Of a stretch of DNA of 64,000 nt, positions 24,791-33,502 are shown piece after piece; position 1 is the first letter of the stretch, and each line of letters starts with the position of its first letter. This DNA comes from Azospirillum brasilense (GTDB lineage Bacteria > Pseudomonadota > Alphaproteobacteria > Azospirillales > Azospirillaceae). The stretch spans positions 1 through 64,000 of the forward strand of contig NZ_QOKV01000018.1 in assembly GCF_008365405.1 (NCBI RefSeq), read 5' to 3'. The notes under the pieces are model-generated. The model was not told the DNA's origin, searched no databases, and saw only the letters and a program-made list of their open reading frames with translations. The position numbers and the translations under genes are program-made.

Positions 24791-24826
24791 ATCAAGGGCG
24801 CCTATTGCACCAGCCTTGGCTGTCAT

Positions 24827-25018
24827 CCCCTCTCCCGCCCCGGGAGAGGGTGCCCGCGAAGCGGGCTCTCGCGCTGGCTGAAAGCCAGCGCTGACGCGGC
24901 AGGCGGACCTTCGGTCCGCCGAGAGCGGGGTGAGGGTCGTTCGAGGATCGAGGCGCTGGCCCTTTGCCGATACCCTCATCCTTCCCACGCCTTCCCTCTC
25001 CCGGGACGGGAGAGGGGA
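24827..25018. repeat. Modular hairpin repeat, copy 1
   Basis: Both ends are the small hairpin CCCTCTCCCG...CGGGAGAGGG. Inside are a GCCCGCGAAGCGGGC stem, a CGCTGGCTGAAAGCCAGCG stem, a GGCGGACCTTCGGTCCGCC stem, and a larger stem starting GGGTGAGGGTCG. It fills most of the gap between copA and copZ (no gene seen in 24732-25031) and its right end is 13 bp from the copZ stop. Confidence 0.85.
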
Positions 25019-25031
25019 ATTGGAGCTTCCA

Positions 25032-25238
25032 TCACGCGGCCGGAAGCCCTTCGGCTTCAAAACCAGCCTTGTCCAGGGCCGTCCGCAAGGCGTCGGCGCT
25101 GGGAGTCCCGCTGACGCGGACGTCCTTCGAGTCCAAGTCGATCTGCACATCCTCGACCCCGGCGACGGCGCCGAGCGCGCGGCGGACGGAGGTGGCACAA
25201 CCGCCGCAGGTCATGCCGGGAACCTTGAACGCAACCAT
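25032..25238 (-). CDS. copZ: Copper chaperone CopZ-like, heavy-metal domain
   Basis: This 68-residue protein is a single heavy-metal-associated domain with MTCGGC near residues 10-15, the Cu(I)-binding CxxC. Such proteins deliver copper to CopA or buffer it. The ATG at 25238 has AAGGAG upstream; the frame extends further but would cross the CueR-type operator at 25281-25299. It is on the same strand as copA, 300 bp upstream of it, with a hairpin repeat between, so the two are probably separate CueR-regulated transcripts or a processed one. Confidence 0.9.
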   Translation of the reverse strand: MVAFKVPGMTCGGCATSVRRALGAVAGVEDVQIDLDSKDVRVSGTPSADALRTALDKAGFEAEGLPAA

Positions 25239-25280
25239 GACGAACTCCTTCCCAGAAGGTGGTGTTGCCGTCAGCTTCGG

Positions 25281-25299
25281 CCTTCCAACGATTGGAAGG
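25281..25299 (-). promoter_or_regulatory. CueR-type operator before copZ
   Basis: CCTTCCA-ACGAT-TGGAAGG is a perfect-arm dyad. On the minus strand it is preceded by TTGACC as a -35 box, and a spacer of about 19 bp brings the -10 near GAAGCT, the geometry of MerR-activated promoters. The dyad lies 43 bp upstream of the copZ start. Confidence 0.75.
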
Positions 25300-25320
25300 T
25301 CAAGAGGAAATTCGCTGCTT

Positions 25321-25366
25321 CCCATCACTGCCCCATCACTGCCCCATCACTGCCCCCATCACTGCC
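25321..25366. repeat. Short tandem repeat CCCATCACTGC, four units
   Basis: CCCATCACTGC or a one-base variant occurs four times in a row just after the copZ promoter and 46 bp before the TIGR02587 start. It looks like a slippage-prone microsatellite in the leader, possibly affecting expression of the plus-strand gene. Confidence 0.6.
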
Positions 25367-25411
25367 GTGGTACCGCCGGAACCAACCGCTCCGCTCGCGC
25401 ATTCATGGGCC

Positions 25412-26251
25412 ATGGACATCACCCGCCAGCGCAGCTTTCTCCATGACGAAGCTCAATTCGCCCGCGCTTTGGCCCGCGCGTCGGCGGGGGCGATCATCTT
25501 CGCCCTGCCCTTGCTGATGACCATGGAGATGTGGGAGTTGGGCTTCTACATGGACCGCCTCCGGCTGGCCCTGTTCATTCTGGTGACCCTGCCGGTGCTG
25601 TTCGGCCTGTCCTATTTCGCCGGGTTCGAGGAAACCTTCTGCTGGCAGGACGACCTGATCGACGCGCTGTCGGCCTTCGCCGTCGGCTTCCTGATGTCGG
25701 CGGTGCTGCTGACCGTCTTCGCCATCGTGCGTCTGGACCAGCCGTTGCCGGAGATCATCGGCAAGATCGCGCTCCAGTCCGTGCCGGCCAGCATCGGCGC
25801 CATGCTGGCGCGCAAGCAGCTCGGCCAGCGGGACGACGCCGACAAAGAGCGGCGCATCCGCTCCAGCTATCCGGGGGAACTGTTCCTGATGGGGGCGGGC
25901 GCGCTGTTCGTCGGCTTCAACGTCGCCCCGACCGAGGAGATGATCCTGATCTCCTACAAGATGTCGCCCTGGCACGCGGTGGCGCTGGCGGTGCTGTCGC
26001 TGGGGCTGCTGCACATCTTCGTCTACACGGTCGGCTTCGCCGGGCAGGAGAGCGCCGGGGACGACGGGTTCCTGTCCGTCTTCCTGCGCTTCTCGGTCGC
26101 CGGCTACGGCATCGCCCTGCTCATCAGCCTCTATCTGCTGTGGACCTTCGAGCGGATCGCCGGGCTGTCGATGATGGAGCTGGTGACCGCCACGGTGGTT
26201 CTGGGCTTCCCCAGCGCGCTGGGCGCCGCCACCGCCCGCCTGATCGTGTGA
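25412..26251 (+). CDS. TIGR02587 family integral membrane protein
   Basis: The 279-residue product has about seven hydrophobic segments and matches the TIGR02587/DUF2391 family of unknown function; the conserved FNVAPTEEMILISYKMSPWHA region is clear. The gene for a TIGR02588 protein follows at 14 bp, the pairing from which both families are known. The ATG at 25412 lacks a strong ribosome site. The frame is open back to 25259 but that part spans a microsatellite and the copZ promoter, so it is unlikely to be coding. Both proteins probably form one membrane complex; no substrate can be named. Confidence 0.85.
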   Translation: MDITRQRSFLHDEAQFARALARASAGAIIFALPLLMTMEMWELGFYMDRLRLALFILVTLPVLFGLSYFAGFEETFCWQDDLIDALSAFAVGFLMSAVLLTVFAIVRLDQPLPEIIGKIALQSVPASIGAMLARKQLGQRDDADKERRIRSSYPGELFLMGAGALFVGFNVAPTEEMILISYKMSPWHAVALAVLSLGLLHIFVYTVGFAGQESAGDDGFLSVFLRFSVAGYGIALLISLYLLWTFERIAGLSMMELVTATVVLGFPSALGAATARLIV

Positions 26252-26265
26252 CGGGAGGGACACCG

Positions 26266-26691
26266 ATGGCCGACATCCGGGAAAACGACATCGAATCCAG
26301 GGACGAGGACGGCAGCGCGTCGGTGTCGCGGCTGGCCTGGATCTCGTCGGGGCTGGGGCTCTTGCTGTTCCTGGGGTCGGTCGGGGTGCTGGGTTATGAG
26401 GGCATCACCCGCGGCAACGGCCCCCCGGTGATCACTGCCATGGTGGAGGAGGTGGTTCCCGCCGGCCCGCGCTGGCTCGCCCACATCCGGGTCACCAACG
26501 ACGGCGGCAAGACCGGCGCGAAGGTCCAGGTGGAGGGTCAGTTGATGGCAGGCGACGAGGCGCTCGAAACCGTGGCGGCCGAGTTCGACTATGTGCCCGC
26601 CGGCTCCGAACAGAAGGGCGGGCTGTTCTTCGACCGCGACCCGCGGGCGCACGCGCTGCGGCTGCGCGTGCTGGGCTACGTGGAGCCCTGA
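26266..26691 (+). CDS. TIGR02588 family protein
   Basis: This 141-residue product has a short cytoplasmic start, one membrane helix (about residues 25-45) and a periplasmic beta-rich domain of about 95 residues (VTNDGGKTGAKVQVEG, then FFDRDPRAHALRLRVLGY). It matches TIGR02588, an unknown family found next to TIGR02587. GGGAGGGA precedes the ATG. It is the second gene of a likely three-gene unit with TIGR02587 before it and a hypothetical gene 58 bp after it. The single-helix, Ig-like form suggests a subunit that supports the multi-helix partner. Confidence 0.85.
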   Translation: MADIRENDIESRDEDGSASVSRLAWISSGLGLLLFLGSVGVLGYEGITRGNGPPVITAMVEEVVPAGPRWLAHIRVTNDGGKTGAKVQVEGQLMAGDEALETVAAEFDYVPAGSEQKGGLFFDRDPRAHALRLRVLGYVEP

Positions 26692-26749
26692 ACCAAGCGG
26701 GCCCCGGCCTGTTGTCCTGGAACCGGAAACAGAGGACACCGACCCCGCG

Positions 26750-27310
26750 ATGACCCGCCTGACCATCGACGAGGCGCAGCAGCGCATCCGCCTTTTCCTG
26801 ACCGGCGACATGGTGGAAGCGCTGCGCGCCGTGGACTATGAATCGCCGCCGCTGGCCGACCGGCCGTCCGGCCTGACGCTGGAGGCGGCACGGCGGGCCG
26901 CGGTGCGCTTCAGCCACGTCGAGGGGGCGTCCGACTGCCTGTACCGCGTGGACGCCTTCGAGGAATCGCTGGTGATGCGGCTGCAATTGAACGTCCGCCG
27001 CTTCGTGGCGATCTATCAGGTGCCGGTCGCTGATCCGGTGGCCAGCGCCACCATCTCCCCGCATTTCGAGCGTTGGGCCATCGGCGCCGGCCACGCCGGC
27101 TGGACCATCGGCTGGCGCGACGGCGCCGACCCCTGGCAGCCCGACCGCCGCGTGGTGGAGACCTACTGCTACGCCATGCTGCCGGAGGACTTCCTCGACA
27201 ACCCGCTGGAGCAGCTCTACTGGCGGACGGATCTCGTGCAGATGACCCGCGCCTTCATGCTGGAGGCCCGCCGCATGGGCATCCGCCTCGCTGCACCGCA
27301 GGGGATGTGA
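26750..27310 (+). CDS. Hypothetical protein, 186 residues
   Basis: I do not recognise this protein. It is soluble, with alternating helix and strand, and rich in aromatic residues in its second half (ERWAIGAGHAGWTIGWRDG, then YCYAMLPEDFLDNPLEQLYW). It has no signal peptide and no Cys motif. AGAGGA lies 12 bases before the ATG at 26750; the frame opens earlier but overlaps the TIGR02588 gene. It may belong to that unit, from which it is 58 bp apart. A modular hairpin repeat begins 14 bp after its stop. Confidence 0.75.
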   Translation: MTRLTIDEAQQRIRLFLTGDMVEALRAVDYESPPLADRPSGLTLEAARRAAVRFSHVEGASDCLYRVDAFEESLVMRLQLNVRRFVAIYQVPVADPVASATISPHFERWAIGAGHAGWTIGWRDGADPWQPDRRVVETYCYAMLPEDFLDNPLEQLYWRTDLVQMTRAFMLEARRMGIRLAAPQGM

Positions 27311-27324
27311 AGATTCCCGAGATA

Positions 27325-27530
27325 CCCTCTCCCGCCCCGGGAGAGGGAGGGACCCGCCGCGCGAGCGGCGGGAGGGGGAGGGTACCGCCGAGAATTAGTG
27401 CATCAATCCTCGCACGACCCTCACCCGGCTCTCAGCGGATGCCATTGGCATCCGCCTGACGCCGTCAGCGCTGGCCTTCGGCCAGTGCGAGAGGCCCTCC
27501 GGGCCACCCTCTCCCGGGGCGGGAGAGGGG
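27325..27530. repeat. Modular hairpin repeat, copy 2 (reverse orientation)
   Basis: This copy runs in the opposite direction to copy 1. It carries the CCCTCTCCCG ends, a GACCCGCCGC/GCGGCGGG stem, the larger GGGTGAGGGTCG-type core, and a variant GGATGCC-ATTGGCATCC stem. It fills the gap between two converging genes, 14 bp from one stop and 8 bp from the other. Confidence 0.85.
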
Positions 27531-27538
27531 TTCATGCC

Positions 27539-28237
27539 TCACGCCAGATCGAACAGCAGGACCTCGGCGCTGACCACGCCATCCAGCGTCAGGGATTCCT
27601 CCTTGCTGATCGCGGCGCCGTCACCTTCCTTCAGGACCGTGCCGTTCAGCCGGACCTGACCGCGGGCGACCTGCACCCAGGCGTGGCGGCCCGGACGCAG
27701 CTCGTGGGTCACGCTGTCGCCCTCGTCCAGAAGCGTGACGTAGAGGTCCACGTCCTGGTGGATGGTCACGCTGCCGTCGCGCCCGTCCTGGGAGCCGACG
27801 AGCCGCAGGCGGCCCTGCTTCTCTTCCCGCTCGAAGGCCTTCTGCTCATAGCCGGGGACCATCCCCTCCTCGTTGGGCAGGATCCAGATCTGCAGGAAGT
27901 GCGCCGGGTCCTTCTTCGACGCGTTGTACTCGCTGTGCCGGATGCCCGACCCCGCGCTCATCCGCTGCACCTCGCCGGGGCGGATGACCGAGCTGGTGCC
28001 CAGCGTGTCCTTGTGCTCCAGCGCGCCGTCCAGGACGTAGGACACGATCTCCATGTCGGCGTGCCCATGGGTGGGAAAGCCGGCGCCGGGGATCACGCGG
28101 TCGTCGTTGATGACGCGCAGCGCGCGGAAGCCCATATGGGCCGGGTCGTAGTAATGGCCGAACGAGAAGCTGTGCTTGCTGTTCAGCCAGCCCATGTTGA
28201 CGGCACCCCGTTCGTCGCGGTTGCGGATCGTGATCAT
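27539..28237 (-). CDS. Pirin family protein
   Basis: The 232-residue product is a bicupin of the pirin (YhhW-like) type. The metal site begins with H57-x-H59-x3-E63 in FPTHGHADMEIVSY and continues with the H in GSGIRHSEYN. Bacterial pirins include quercetin 2,3-dioxygenases and regulators of pyruvate metabolism, so the exact role is open. ATG 28237 has AGGAGGAG upstream and opens with the conserved ITIR strand. It is a single-gene unit, convergent with the hypothetical gene before it and divergent from the TRIC channel gene. Confidence 0.92.
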   Translation of the reverse strand: MITIRNRDERGAVNMGWLNSKHSFSFGHYYDPAHMGFRALRVINDDRVIPGAGFPTHGHADMEIVSYVLDGALEHKDTLGTSSVIRPGEVQRMSAGSGIRHSEYNASKKDPAHFLQIWILPNEEGMVPGYEQKAFEREEKQGRLRLVGSQDGRDGSVTIHQDVDLYVTLLDEGDSVTHELRPGRHAWVQVARGQVRLNGTVLKEGDGAAISKEESLTLDGVVSAEVLLFDLA

Positions 28238-28406
28238 CTCTGCTCCTCCTCGTCTTGTGCGAGGCCCTGTGGCCCCTCGTCTGGAGAGGAATGTGCTCCC
28301 GTTTCCGCGAAACAACAATTGCCGGAGTTGCGGCTTATCTGTTCCATGAGACGCAACAAACAGCTATGATGCCGGCTCCCCTCAACCAGCGTCGCCGACC
28401 GCCATC

Positions 28407-29039
28407 ATGCCCGCCATCATACCCGATGTTTCGCCCCTCCTCCTCGCCATGGACCTGACCGGGATCTTCATCTTCGGTCTGACGGGAGGGACGCTGGCCG
28501 TGCGGCACCGTCTGGACATCTTCGGCGTGATGGTGCTGGCGCTGGTGACGGCGCTGGCCGGCGGCGTGCTGCGCGACCTGCTGATCGGGGCGATCCCGCC
28601 GGCCACCATGCAGGACGAACGGTACCTGATCACGGCGCTGGCCTCGGGCCTGTTCGCCTTCTTCTTCCACCCCTTCATCAACCGGCTGGTCAAGCCGGTG
28701 ATGGTGCTGGACGCGGCCGGACTGGGCATCTTCGCGGTGGCCGGCTGCGGCAAGGCGCTGGCCTATGGGCTGGGCCCGCTGCCCGCGGTCCTGCTGGGCG
28801 TGCTGACCGCCTGCGGCGGCGGGCTGGTGCGCGACGTGCTGGTGGCCGAGGTGCCGCGCGTGCTGCGCGAGGAGATCTACGCGGTGGCCGCCCTGCTGGG
28901 TGCGGCGATCGTCATCGCCGGGGCCATGCTGGACCTGCCGAAGGCGCCGGTCGCCATCGCCGGGGCGGCGGCGGCCTTCCTGCTGCGGGTGGTCAGCGTG
29001 CTGCGCGGCTGGAGCGCGCCGCGCGCGCCCGGTTCGTAA
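28407..29039 (+). CDS. Trimeric intracellular cation channel (TRIC) family protein, UPF0126
   Basis: The 210-residue product is made of six to seven membrane helices in two Gly-rich repeats: GTLAVRHRLDIFGVMVLALVTALAGG with LRDLLIGAIPPA, and later LLGVLTACGGGLVRDVLVAEVPRVL. These GGG-xx-RD pairs are the hallmark of bacterial TRIC channels (YadS, UPF0126), which pass monovalent cations. Start ATG 28407 is chosen; MDLTGIF at 28449 is an alternative. It is divergent from the pirin gene and 43 bp ahead of a small acetyltransferase. Confidence 0.9.
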   Translation: MPAIIPDVSPLLLAMDLTGIFIFGLTGGTLAVRHRLDIFGVMVLALVTALAGGVLRDLLIGAIPPATMQDERYLITALASGLFAFFFHPFINRLVKPVMVLDAAGLGIFAVAGCGKALAYGLGPLPAVLLGVLTACGGGLVRDVLVAEVPRVLREEIYAVAALLGAAIVIAGAMLDLPKAPVAIAGAAAAFLLRVVSVLRGWSAPRAPGS

Positions 29040-29082
29040 TATTCGCGGTGAACAACCTCAGGCTTCGGCTGTTGAAACGCGC

Positions 29083-29361
29083 ATGAGCACATCCGTGACC
29101 GACAACCCGGCCATGAGCCGGTTCGAACTGGACGTGAACGGCCAGACGGTCTTCGCGACCTACCGCCGCCGCGGCTCCATCCTGCACATCCCCTATGTGG
29201 AGGCGCCGCCGTCCCTGCGCGGCACCGGGGCCGCCGGGCGGCTGCTGGAGGGGGTGATGGCCATCGCCCGCGCCGAGGGGCTGACCATCGTCCCGATCTG
29301 CGGCTACGCCGCCAACTGGATGCACCGCCACCGCGAGCATCACGACCTGCTGGCGCGTTGA
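29083..29361 (+). CDS. Small GNAT family N-acetyltransferase (YjdJ-like)
   Basis: The 92-residue product is a short GCN5-related acetyltransferase. The acetyl-CoA loop is LRGTGAAGRLLEG, followed by the helix GVMAIARAEGLTIVPICGYAANWM and the ending typical of the small YjdJ/YidJ-type members. No ribosome site is strong; an ATG at 29116 (MSRFELD) is a second choice. It is the last gene of a plus-strand run behind the TRIC gene and converges on livF with a 6-bp gap. The acyl acceptor is unknown. Confidence 0.85.
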   Translation: MSTSVTDNPAMSRFELDVNGQTVFATYRRRGSILHIPYVEAPPSLRGTGAAGRLLEGVMAIARAEGLTIVPICGYAANWMHRHREHHDLLAR

Positions 29362-29367
29362 CCCCCG

Positions 29368-30072
<705 letters not shown>

Positions 30073-30146
30073 GGCGTCTTGCGTCGTGGCGGCCTGGGGA
30101 GAAGGGCCGCCACCTTAGCGCAGGCGCCGCCGGAACCGAACGGCTT

Positions 30147-30890
30147 TTACTTCAGGAAGAACAGGACGCTCATCGCCAAGCCCACGGCGATGATCCCCGC
30201 GCGCAGGATGCGCGAGGGGACCTTGCGCCCGACCCGCGCCCCGACATAGCCGCCGGCCACCGCCGCCACGGTCATCAGCGCGGCGTAGGACCACTCCACC
30301 GCCCCGCCGACCGCGTAGGCGGCGACCGCGATGGCCGTCAGCACGGCGGAGAACAGGTTCTTCAGCGCGTTCATGGCGTTCAGGTTGGTCATCCCGAACA
30401 GGCTCAGCTGGGCCAGCAGCAGGATGCCGAGGCCGCCGTTGAAATAGCCGCCATAGACCGACACAACGAACAGCGTGGCGAGCATCGCCCCCGTTCCGTG
30501 CAGCCCCACCGCCCGCAGCTGGGCCGCCAGCATGCCGCCGAAGGCGAACAGCGCGGTGGCGACCAGCAGCAGCCAGGGCACGATGCTGCGGAACACCGAA
30601 TCCGGGGTCACCAGCAGCAGTGCCGCCCCGATCAGCCCGCCGGTCAGGCTGACCACCGACAGCGTGACCAGCCCGACCCCGCCCACCGGCTCCAGGTCGT
30701 GGCGGTAGCCGTAGACGCCGCTGGCGTAGCCGGGCAGCAGCGCCACCGTGCCGGTGGCGTTCGCCGCCACCGGCGGAACCCCGGCGTAGATCAGAGCGGG
30801 AAGAGTGAGGAAGCTGCCGCCACCGGCGACCGCGTTCATCGCCCCGGCCAGGAAGGCCGCGGCGAGCAGGAGCAGGGATGTCGTCACCAT
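30147..30890 (-). CDS. TauE/SafE family (DUF81) sulfite/anion exporter-like protein
   Basis: The 247-residue product has about eight membrane segments and the two family motifs: AFLAGAMNAVAGGGSFLTLPAL near the start and GGYFNGGLGILLLA in the second half. Related proteins export sulfite or sulfoacetate, though most are uncharacterised. ATG 30890 was chosen since the frame beyond it runs into the hairpin repeat. It shares orientation with the livF gene downstream, 74 bp apart. A modular repeat lies upstream, between it and an acyl-CoA synthetase gene. Confidence 0.9.
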   Translation of the reverse strand: MVTTSLLLLAAAFLAGAMNAVAGGGSFLTLPALIYAGVPPVAANATGTVALLPGYASGVYGYRHDLEPVGGVGLVTLSVVSLTGGLIGAALLLVTPDSVFRSIVPWLLLVATALFAFGGMLAAQLRAVGLHGTGAMLATLFVVSVYGGYFNGGLGILLLAQLSLFGMTNLNAMNALKNLFSAVLTAIAVAAYAVGGAVEWSYAALMTVAAVAGGYVGARVGRKVPSRILRAGIIAVGLAMSVLFFLK

Positions 30891-30925
30891 CGTTCGGGTC
30901 GTTGTCTTTTCTTGTTGTTTTTCGT

Positions 30926-31131
30926 CCCTCTCCCGCCTCGGGAGAGGGTGGCGCCGAAGGCGCCTTTCGCGCTGGCTGAAAGCCAGCGCTGACGGCGACA
31001 GGCGGATGCCCATGGCATCCGCTGAGAGCCGGGTGAGGGTCACACGAGGATCAATACCGTATTCTCGGCCGTACCCTCACCCTCCCGCCGCTGTGCGGCG
31101 GGTCCCTCCCTCTCCCGGGACGGGAGAGGGG
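30926..31131. repeat. Modular hairpin repeat, copy 3
   Basis: This copy has the CCCTCTCCCG ends, a GGCGCCGAAGGCGCC stem, the CGCTGGCTGAAAGCCAGCG stem, a GGATGCC-CATGGCATCC stem, and the GGGTGAGGGTC core. The right end stops 9 bp from the acyl-CoA synthetase stop. Stem choice differs from copy 1, while the framework is the same. Confidence 0.85.
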
Positions 31132-31140
31132 TTTGGAACG

Positions 31141-32757
31141 TTACCCCCGCCCCCTCAACTCACGGCGAATGATCTTGCCCGTGGTCGTCATCGGCAGGCT
31201 GTCCACGAACTCCACGGCACGCGGGTATTCGTGGGCGGCCAGCCGCGTCTTCACATGGGCCTGGATCTCCGCCGCCAGTGCGTCGCTGGGGCGCACGCCG
31301 TCCTGGAGGACGATGAAGGCTTTCACGATCTCGGTGCGCAAGGGGTCGGGCACGCCGACCACGGCGGCCATGCGGACGGCGGGGTGGCCGATCAGGCAGT
31401 CCTCGATCTCGCCGGGACCGATGCGGTAGCCCGCCGAGGTGATGACGTCGTCGTCCCGCCCGACGAAGCGGATGTAGCCGTCCGCGTCCAGCTCGCCCTG
31501 GTCGCCGGTGACCAACCAGTCGCCGATGAACTTCGCGGCGGTGGCCTCCGGGTTGTTCCAGTATTGCAGGAACATCACCGGGTCCGGGCGGTGCACAGCG
31601 ATCAGGCCGATCTCACCGGGAGGAAGGCGGTCGCCCCGACCGTCGATCACCGCCACGTCGTGGCCGGGCGCCGGGCGGCCCATAACGCCGGGCTTGGGCG
31701 GCATGACCATGGCGCAGGAGGACACGATCATGTTGCACTCGGTCTGGCCATAGAACTCGTTGATGGTCAGCCCGAAGGTCTGGCGGCCCCAGTCGAGAAG
31801 CTCCGCCCCCAAGGTCTCGCCGCCGCTGGCGACGGAGCGCATGCTGTAGGTCCAGCGCGTCTGCGGGTCCTTGACCGCGCGCATCATCTTCAGCGCGGTC
31901 GGCGGCAGGAAGGCGTTGCGCACCTGGAAATCGGCGATCAGGCGGAAGGCCTCCTCGGCGTCGAACTTCTCGAAGCGGTGGGAGACCACGGTCACGCCAT
32001 GGTGCCAGGCGGGCATCAGCACGTCGAGCAGGCCGCCGATCCACGCCCAGTCCGCCGGGGTCCAGATGCGGTCGCCCGGCTGGGGGAACAGGTCGTGGGA
32101 AATCTCCACCCCCGGCAGATGGCCGAGCAGCACCCGGTGCGCGTGCAGCGCGCCCTTGGGCTGGCCGGTGGTGCCGGACGTGTAGATGATCACCGCCGGG
32201 TCGTCCGCCGCCGTGTCCACCGGGGTGAAGTCCTCCGACGCCGCATCGACCAGCGCGTGCCAGTCCAACTCGCCCTCCCCGGCCTCGTCGATGCGCAGAA
32301 CGAGTTTCAGTTCGGGCAGGCGGTCGCGGATTTGGGCGATCTTGGCCGCGCCCACGGCGTCGGTCACCACCGCCCGCGCCCCGCAGTTGCCGAGCCGGTA
32401 TTCCAGCGCCTCCACCCCGAACAGCGAGAAGAGGGGGACGGCGACACCGCCCATCTTGTAGACGGCGACGTGGCTGACCGCGGTCTCCGGCGCCTGGGGC
32501 AGCAGGATGCCCACCCGGTCGCCGCGCGCCACCCCATGGGCGGCCAGCGCGTTGGCGAGGCGGTTCGACAGGCGGCGGATGTCGGCGAAGCTGTAGGTCT
32601 CCACCGCGCCGTCGCGGCGCTTGTGGATGAGGGCGGTGCGCTCAGGATCGCACGCCGCCCACTTGTCGCAGACGTCCACGCCGATGTTGTAACGCTCCGG
32701 CACCGACCAGACGAAACGGTCGCGCAGGCCCTCGTAGCTGTCCGCTTCCGGCAGCAT
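31141..32757 (-). CDS. AMP-forming acyl-CoA synthetase
   Basis: The 538-residue product activates a carboxylic acid to its CoA ester through an acyl-adenylate. The P-loop is YTSGTTGQPKG, the A5-type motif is NEFYGQTECN, and the catalytic lysine lies in TTTGKIIRREL at the C-terminus. Features such as ADWAWIGGLLDVLMPAWHHG resemble acetoacetyl/medium-chain and benzoate-type ligases, so the chain length is not decided. ATG 32757 has GGGAGGA upstream; the frame continues to 33516 only as antisense of the next gene. It stands alone between a hairpin repeat and a divergent lipoprotein gene. Confidence 0.9.
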   Translation of the reverse strand: MLPEADSYEGLRDRFVWSVPERYNIGVDVCDKWAACDPERTALIHKRRDGAVETYSFADIRRLSNRLANALAAHGVARGDRVGILLPQAPETAVSHVAVYKMGGVAVPLFSLFGVEALEYRLGNCGARAVVTDAVGAAKIAQIRDRLPELKLVLRIDEAGEGELDWHALVDAASEDFTPVDTAADDPAVIIYTSGTTGQPKGALHAHRVLLGHLPGVEISHDLFPQPGDRIWTPADWAWIGGLLDVLMPAWHHGVTVVSHRFEKFDAEEAFRLIADFQVRNAFLPPTALKMMRAVKDPQTRWTYSMRSVASGGETLGAELLDWGRQTFGLTINEFYGQTECNMIVSSCAMVMPPKPGVMGRPAPGHDVAVIDGRGDRLPPGEIGLIAVHRPDPVMFLQYWNNPEATAAKFIGDWLVTGDQGELDADGYIRFVGRDDDVITSAGYRIGPGEIEDCLIGHPAVRMAAVVGVPDPLRTEIVKAFIVLQDGVRPSDALAAEIQAHVKTRLAAHEYPRAVEFVDSLPMTTTGKIIRRELRGRG

Positions 32758-32921
32758 GCTTTTCCTCCCGACAGGTTCTTGCCGGCCGCTTGACCGCGGC
32801 CATTTGGTTTCATCATAGGGGCAACGGCGGCGGTCCGTCACGCGGACGGAATAGTTTGCGGGGCTGCCATGTTCATCGACACAGGGTTCATGAACACAGG
32901 TTCCGTTCCGTGGGGTTCGAG

Positions 32922-33443
32922 ATGAAGGCCAAGGGGATCGTTGCGGTTGTTCTGTCCGTGGGCCTGCTGGCCGGCTGCGCCAGCCCCTATGGCTATGGCC
33001 CCGGTTACGGCGCCTATGGGAGCGGCTACGCCCCCGGCTATGGCAACAAGGCGACGGCGGGGACGCTGCTCGGCGGCGTGGCCGGCGGCCTCGCCGGGTC
33101 GCGCTTCGGCGGCGGCACGGGCAAGCTGGTGGCGGTCGGCATCGGCACGCTGCTCGGCGCCGCGCTTGGCAACGCCGCGGGCCAGTCGATGGACCGCGCC
33201 GACCTGATGTACGCGCAGCAGGCGGCGGGACAGGCCTACATGGCGCCGACCGGTGCGACCGTGCAGTGGAACAACCCGCAGACCGGCAACTGGGGGAGCT
33301 ACACCCCGACCCGCGACGGCACCGGCCCTTATGGCGAGTTGTGCCGGGAGTTCCAGACCAGCATCGTGGTCGGCGGGCAGCTTCAGCAGGGCTACGGCAC
33401 CGCCTGCCGCCAAGCGGACGGAAGCTGGCGCATGGTGAGCTGA
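32922..33443 (+). CDS. Glycine-zipper outer-membrane lipoprotein
   Basis: The 173-residue product starts with a lipoprotein signal peptide whose lipobox is LLAGC. A Tyr/Gly/Pro-rich linker of about 25 residues follows, and then a glycine-zipper segment (TLLGGVAGGLAGSRFGGGTGK and LLGAALGNAAGQ), as in 17-kDa surface-antigen proteins. The C-terminal part is an RT0821/Lpp-like domain with WNNPQTGNWGSYTPTR and a final Cys-containing loop. These proteins sit in the outer membrane and may affect envelope stability. The frame opens earlier, but the ATG at 32922 matches the signal sequence. It precedes the glycosyltransferase gene by 59 bp. Confidence 0.88.
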   Translation: MKAKGIVAVVLSVGLLAGCASPYGYGPGYGAYGSGYAPGYGNKATAGTLLGGVAGGLAGSRFGGGTGKLVAVGIGTLLGAALGNAAGQSMDRADLMYAQQAAGQAYMAPTGATVQWNNPQTGNWGSYTPTRDGTGPYGELCREFQTSIVVGGQLQQGYGTACRQADGSWRMVS

Positions 33444-33502
33444 GGCGGCCCCTTCGACCATGCGCCTTCAACCAAGCGGGGAAATGCTCTAGACAGTCGG
33501 GC

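Noticed and set aside
25259..25411. N-terminal extension of the TIGR02587 protein
   Set aside because: The stretch spans the CueR-type operator and a microsatellite and translates to an implausible His/Pro-rich leader.
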